Source of the DNA: Bog-473 sp963783965
Lineage (GTDB): Bacteria; Actinomycetota; Acidimicrobiia; Acidimicrobiales; RAAP-2
Assembly: GCA_963783965.1 (NCBI GenBank)
Contig: CAWAPQ010000013.1
Coordinates: 186,001-250,000, forward strand
Direction: 5' to 3'
DNA: 64,000 nucleotides
Notes under the pieces: model-generated
The model's input: only the letters and a program-made list of their open reading frames with translations
Databases searched by the model: none
Told to the model about the DNA's origin: nothing
Shown here: positions 61,105 through 64,000 of the stretch, piece after piece
Layout of the letters: every line of letters starts with the position of its first letter
Position numbering within the stretch: the stretch's first letter is position 1
Position numbers and translations under genes: made by a program

Positions 61105-62364
61105 GTGAACCTGCAGCGGTTCGGGCCGATCGACTTCGATTGGTTCCACCGAGAGGAGCTCCCCTCGCTCCTCGAGCGCCGAGGGGCGATCTTCTCCGAC
61201 AGCGATGCCGACGCTGTGCGTCCCCTCGGGTTTCAGCTCCCTGATGGAAGGGCCTACACCTATGTGCCCGACGGAAGGTCGTTCTCCGTCCAGCCCGGCA
61301 CCGACAACGCGCACACCGTCGTCGAACTGTCGTCCGAAGCATGGTGCGCCTTCGCCTGGGAGCTCAAGACCTGCTTCGCCCTGCTCTACTCCGAGCAGCT
61401 GACAATCCTGCGGGGCAATTTCGGCCAGGTGGCGCGCTGGGAGCCGCCGCTGCGGGTCGCCTTCAGCGAGCAGGTCCTGTTCGACCTGCAGCGCCCGGCC
61501 CGCATCGCAGACGATGAGGGACGTGCCGTCGATCCGACGAAGAGCTTCACCCTCGACGACCCCGAGGCGGAGGTCCGGGACTTCCTGCACCGGGTCGGTT
61601 TCGTCCATCTCCGGGGCGTGCTCGACACCGCCGAGATCGCCGCGCTCAGCGACGACGTCGCGGCGGCGGTCGAGCGGGCGAGGCCCGACGACCGGAAGTC
61701 CTGGTGGACGACGGTCGACGGGCGCGAGGTCTGCAACCGCGTGAACTACCTCAACGAGGGATCGGACCGGATCGCCGCCCTGGGCGCCGACCCCCGCTTC
61801 GTCGACATCGCCGCCCTCGGTGGCAACGACCTGCAGGACGCGCACGATCGCCTCGATGGCAACGGTGTCGTCATCAAGGTGCCGGGATCGTCCGGGGGTC
61901 TGGCCGACCTCCCCTGGCATCGCGATTGCGGCATGGGCGGCCACCCCGTCAAGTGCCCCATGCTCAACGTCGGGATCCAGCTCGATGCCGCCACGGCAGA
62001 GACCGGGCAGCTCCAGATGATCCCGGGGTCGCACCGGGGCACATCCCGGCTCCCCAGCGCACGTGAAGCCGGGGAGCATGCCGTCGTGGCGCTGACCACC
62101 GAGCCGGGCGACGTGACCGTGCACTTCGGCCATACGTTGCATGCCGCGCCACCGCCGAAGGATCTAAACGCGTCAGGACGCCGAGCGCTCTACCTCTCGT
62201 TCGTGCCGCCACTGACCTTCGAGATGGTCGGCCCCGGGCAGGGCTACAACGACGTGCTCTTCACCAAGAGCGACGGGCGCGTGCAGCACGTCGACCAGTT
62301 CAACGAGTCGAGACGCCGACAAACGAGCGATCGGACCGGTACCGGCGTCACGCCGAGTTCGTGA
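61105..62364 (+). CDS. Phytanoyl-CoA dioxygenase (PhyH)-family protein
   Basis: A 419-residue protein. The C-terminal 260 residues are a double-stranded beta helix with the Fe/2-oxoglutarate site: His-x-Asp in LADLPWHRDCGMGGHP, distal His in VTVHFGHTLHAAPPPKDLN and Arg in RRALYLSFVPPL. The first 150 residues form an additional domain (RFGPIDFDWFHREELPSLLE, AFAWELKTCFALLYSEQL) that I do not recognise. Oxygen-dependent hydroxylation of a lipid or small molecule is likely. TACATT (61093-61098) is 6 nt before the GTG at 61105, indicating leaderless transcription. Confidence 0.85.
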   Translation: MNLQRFGPIDFDWFHREELPSLLERRGAIFSDSDADAVRPLGFQLPDGRAYTYVPDGRSFSVQPGTDNAHTVVELSSEAWCAFAWELKTCFALLYSEQLTILRGNFGQVARWEPPLRVAFSEQVLFDLQRPARIADDEGRAVDPTKSFTLDDPEAEVRDFLHRVGFVHLRGVLDTAEIAALSDDVAAAVERARPDDRKSWWTTVDGREVCNRVNYLNEGSDRIAALGADPRFVDIAALGGNDLQDAHDRLDGNGVVIKVPGSSGGLADLPWHRDCGMGGHPVKCPMLNVGIQLDAATAETGQLQMIPGSHRGTSRLPSAREAGEHAVVALTTEPGDVTVHFGHTLHAAPPPKDLNASGRRALYLSFVPPLTFEMVGPGQGYNDVLFTKSDGRVQHVDQFNESRRRQTSDRTGTGVTPSS

Positions 62365-62422
62365 CCGGTTGACGCACGCTACGGTGCGAGCGTCGAGCAA
62401 CGAGAGCGAACGGAGAGCGGGA

Positions 62423-62869
62423 GTGACCTCGAAGTCAGATTTTACAACTGAGGAATGGCAGCTGATCCTCGAAGCACCACCGACGGCGGGACTGATCGTG
62501 GTCACCGCTCAGCGGGGAGGGTCGTTCCGCGAGACCGTCGCCATGGCCAAGGCCTACGCGGAGGCGCGGCAGCAGCACGGCCAGAGCGAGCTCCTCGATG
62601 CGATCGTCGCCGCAAAGCCTGAGCGGGATCACACGCACTACCACTCCCCCGAGCAGCTCAAGGAGCACGGCCTGCAGCACCTGCGTGACGCCGTCGCGCT
62701 CCTCGGGACCAAGTCGACGCCCGAAGAGGTCGGCGAATATCGCCGCTTCATCATCACGCTTTCGCAACGAGTCGCCGCCGCCCACCGGGAGCACGGTCAG
62801 GATGTGAGCGAAGCCGAGCAGGCCGCCATCGACGACATCCGGGCTGCGCTCGGCGTCCCCGCCGCTTAG
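62423..62869 (+). CDS. Conserved helical protein of unknown function
   Basis: A 148-residue, mostly helical protein: DFTTEEWQLILEAPPTAGLI, VTAQRGGSFRETVAMAKAYA, YRRFIITLSQRVAAAHREHG and AAIDDIRAALGVPA. I recall similar actinobacterial hypothetical proteins opening with FTxEEW and closing with a helix AAIxxIRxALG, but know no function. The GTG at 62423 follows GGAG. TACGGT (62380-62385) could be the -10 box of a short-leader transcript. The stop overlaps the convergent SnoaL gene by 4 bp. Confidence 0.75.
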   Translation: MTSKSDFTTEEWQLILEAPPTAGLIVVTAQRGGSFRETVAMAKAYAEARQQHGQSELLDAIVAAKPERDHTHYHSPEQLKEHGLQHLRDAVALLGTKSTPEEVGEYRRFIITLSQRVAAAHREHGQDVSEAEQAAIDDIRAALGVPAA

Positions 62870-63276
62870 GACCCGGGGCCGGCGAGGTCCATCCGCAGGC
62901 GGGTCAGGGTCGAGGACGCAATGCGCCACTCGCCATCCACCAGCGCATAGGCCTCGTGGTAGTGGCCGTCGCCCTGCATCCGGGTGCCGTCCGGCCACAC
63001 GATGTCGTCGTGCAGCGCCCAGATACCCGTGGCCGTCGTGGCCGAGGTGAGGGTGATCTCGGGCATGTGGCCCTGGTGCACGGTGACGGCATCGGCCAGT
63101 GTTTGCTGCAGGAACTCCAGGAACGCATCCGCGCCGCTGACCACGCCACCGCCCGACGCCGTCGTGTCCATGACGACATCGTCGGTGAAGACCTGGCGCA
63201 TGCCGGCCCAGTCCTTGGTGTCCATCGTCCGGAAGTAGCGGGCCTTCAGCTGCTTGATCGCCTCAATGTCATCCAC
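62866..63276 (-). CDS. SnoaL-like NTF2-fold protein
   Basis: A 136-residue cone-fold protein: IEAIKQLKARYFRTMDTKDW, AGMRQVFTDDVVMDTTASGG, HQGHMPEITLTSATTATGIW and GHYHEAYALVDGEWRIASST. This subgroup is frequent in actinobacterial lipid and aromatic catabolic clusters, where it may act as dehydratase or isomerase. GTG start at 63276, with GGTGGAG upstream. It follows the VOC and EthD genes on the same strand. Confidence 0.82.
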   Translation of the reverse strand: MDDIEAIKQLKARYFRTMDTKDWAGMRQVFTDDVVMDTTASGGGVVSGADAFLEFLQQTLADAVTVHQGHMPEITLTSATTATGIWALHDDIVWPDGTRMQGDGHYHEAYALVDGEWRIASSTLTRLRMDLAGPGS

Positions 63277-63297
63277 TGATGGACTCCACCGATCCGC

Positions 63298-63762
63298 TCA
63301 GGAGAACCGGGCAGCCTTGGTCCCCGGCGGGTTGAACCGGCCCGGGACCGCGTCGGGGTTCTCGACACAGACCTCGCACTCGAGGCCGTCGGGATCCCGG
63401 AAGAACAGGCTCAGCATCGGCCCGAAGTCTGTGACGAAATCGTCCGCCGCACCGCGGGACATGAGCCGCCGGCGGATCTCCTCGAAGTCCGGCAACGATG
63501 CCGCCTGCAACGCGAGATGGTCGAGGCGGCCCCGCCCGAACATCGGGACCTGGCGGTCGGCCTCGCTGTTCCCCTCTATCTGGAAGACGTTGAGCTCGGC
63601 CCAGTCGCCGATCTTGATGATGGAGAGACGCGGGCCGTCGCTGCCGGGGGGCTCGGCTCCGTCGCGGAGGATCTCGGCGTCGAAGACGTCCGTATAGAAG
63701 TCGTTCAGGCGGGAGGCGTTGTTGGTGATGACGGCGACATGGTTCAGGCCCTTCAGCAGCAT
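63298..63762 (-). CDS. VOC-superfamily protein (glyoxalase/extradiol dioxygenase fold)
   Basis: A 154-residue protein with two beta-alpha-beta-beta-beta units. LKGLNHVAVITNNASRLNDF has the first metal-site His, GRLDHLALQAASLPDFEEIR the second, and FFRDPDGLECEVCVEN the metal-binding Glu. Metal-dependent epimerase, lyase or dioxygenase chemistry is possible. GGAGGAG 8 nt before the ATG at 63762 is a strong ribosome-binding site. The EthD-like gene ends 22 bp upstream in the same direction. Confidence 0.83.
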   Translation of the reverse strand: MLLKGLNHVAVITNNASRLNDFYTDVFDAEILRDGAEPPGSDGPRLSIIKIGDWAELNVFQIEGNSEADRQVPMFGRGRLDHLALQAASLPDFEEIRRRLMSRGAADDFVTDFGPMLSLFFRDPDGLECEVCVENPDAVPGRFNPPGTKAARFS

Positions 63763-63784
63763 GTGTCTCGCTCCTCCGTGAGTG

Positions 63785-64000
63785 TCAGCCGACGATCTCG
63801 CTCGTCTGCAGCACGGGCGTGATCGTCGTGTAGTTGGCGACGTCGGCCAGGACGTCCGCGGTGCCCTCGGCCGCCATGGCCTGGTTCAGGGCGTCGAGCG
63901 ACTCGAAGGTCACGTGGACGGCGGCCACGTACGGGCCGTCGACGCCCTTGTCGATCTCGGCGCCCACGGGTGACCACGTGCGCACGACGAGCGGGACGTG
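63785..64000 (-). CDS. EthD-family protein, 5' truncated by the window edge
   Basis: The open frame runs off the right edge. The visible 71 residues begin HVPLVVRTWSPVG and contain GPYVAAVHVTFESLDALNQA, DVLADVANYTTITPVLQTSE. The conserved HxPL at the edge and the C-terminal pattern match the EthD ferredoxin-like fold, associated with ether or aromatic degradation. It is probably the first visible gene of an operon with the VOC and SnoaL genes. Confidence 0.75.
   Translation of the reverse strand, partial: HVPLVVRTWSPVGAEIDKGVDGPYVAAVHVTFESLDALNQAMAAEGTADVLADVANYTTITPVLQTSEIVG

Overview
The window is a 64 kb stretch of a high-GC actinobacterial chromosome. No rRNA, tRNA, transposase, phage gene or CRISPR array is visible. 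The gene content suggests a soil or aquatic actinomycete, perhaps Acidimicrobiia-like (an inference): two luciferase-like, probably F420-dependent oxidoreductases, many acyl-CoA, CoA-transferase, MaoC and thiolase/DUF35 genes, a DUF3052 gene, a DUF6458 gene and ATGA/GTGA start-stop overlaps. Both ends cut genes: a methylenetetrahydrofolate reductase-like gene on the left and an EthD-like gene on the right.

Region by region. 1-5 kb: folate enzyme, HAD phosphatases, glutathione peroxidase, quinone oxidoreductase and a GNAT protein. 5-10.7 kb: a minus-strand operon (luciferase-like oxidoreductase, SnoaL, DUF35 OB-fold, thiolase) opposite a hydroxy-acid oxidase and an acyl-CoA synthetase. 10.7-11.7 kb: a ParD-like/zeta toxin-antitoxin pair with an inverted-repeat operator. 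12-18 kb: signal peptidase I, three small membrane proteins, a thioesterase, DUF3052, a methyltransferase, a second luciferase-like oxidoreductase and a YcaQ-type DNA glycosylase. 18-24.5 kb: an FAD monooxygenase and a five-gene acyl-CoA catabolic operon. 24.5-28.5 kb: a sparse region with a ribbon-helix-helix gene inside an array of GTTWAC repeats, then two class III cyclase genes. 28.6-31.2 kb: a ketosynthase-like/OB-fold fusion and a thiolase. This pair and the 24.5 kb operon carry the same palindromic operator. 31.2-39.6 kb: ferredoxin reductase, then a divergent amine/amino-acid catabolic locus (alanine dehydrogenase, aldehyde dehydrogenase, Lrp regulator, transaminase, FAD oxidase). 39.6-44.4 kb: a pyrimidine salvage locus (NCS1 permease with a structured leader, phosphoribosyltransferase, cytosine deaminase, uracil phosphoribosyltransferase coupled to a Rieske oxygenase). 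44.5-50.6 kb: a cydDCAB operon for cytochrome bd oxidase. 50.6-64 kb: mixed redox and carbohydrate enzymes, including GH15, GMC oxidoreductase, NDH-2, SDRs, a PhyH dioxygenase, VOC and EthD.

Two features recur. Many first genes have a TANNNT hexamer 5-8 nt before the start codon, the signature of leaderless transcripts. Three genes (21.1-21.6, 37.2-38.6 and 41.3-41.9 kb) are broken by single-base shifts while their overlaps with neighbours are intact. Assembly indels should be excluded before calling these pseudogenes.

The best candidates for undescribed biology are the GTTWAC array around the ribbon-helix-helix gene, the regulon sharing TCTGACG-N3-CGTCAGA, the leader RNA before the cytosine-type permease, and the Rieske oxygenase/uracil phosphoribosyltransferase pair.
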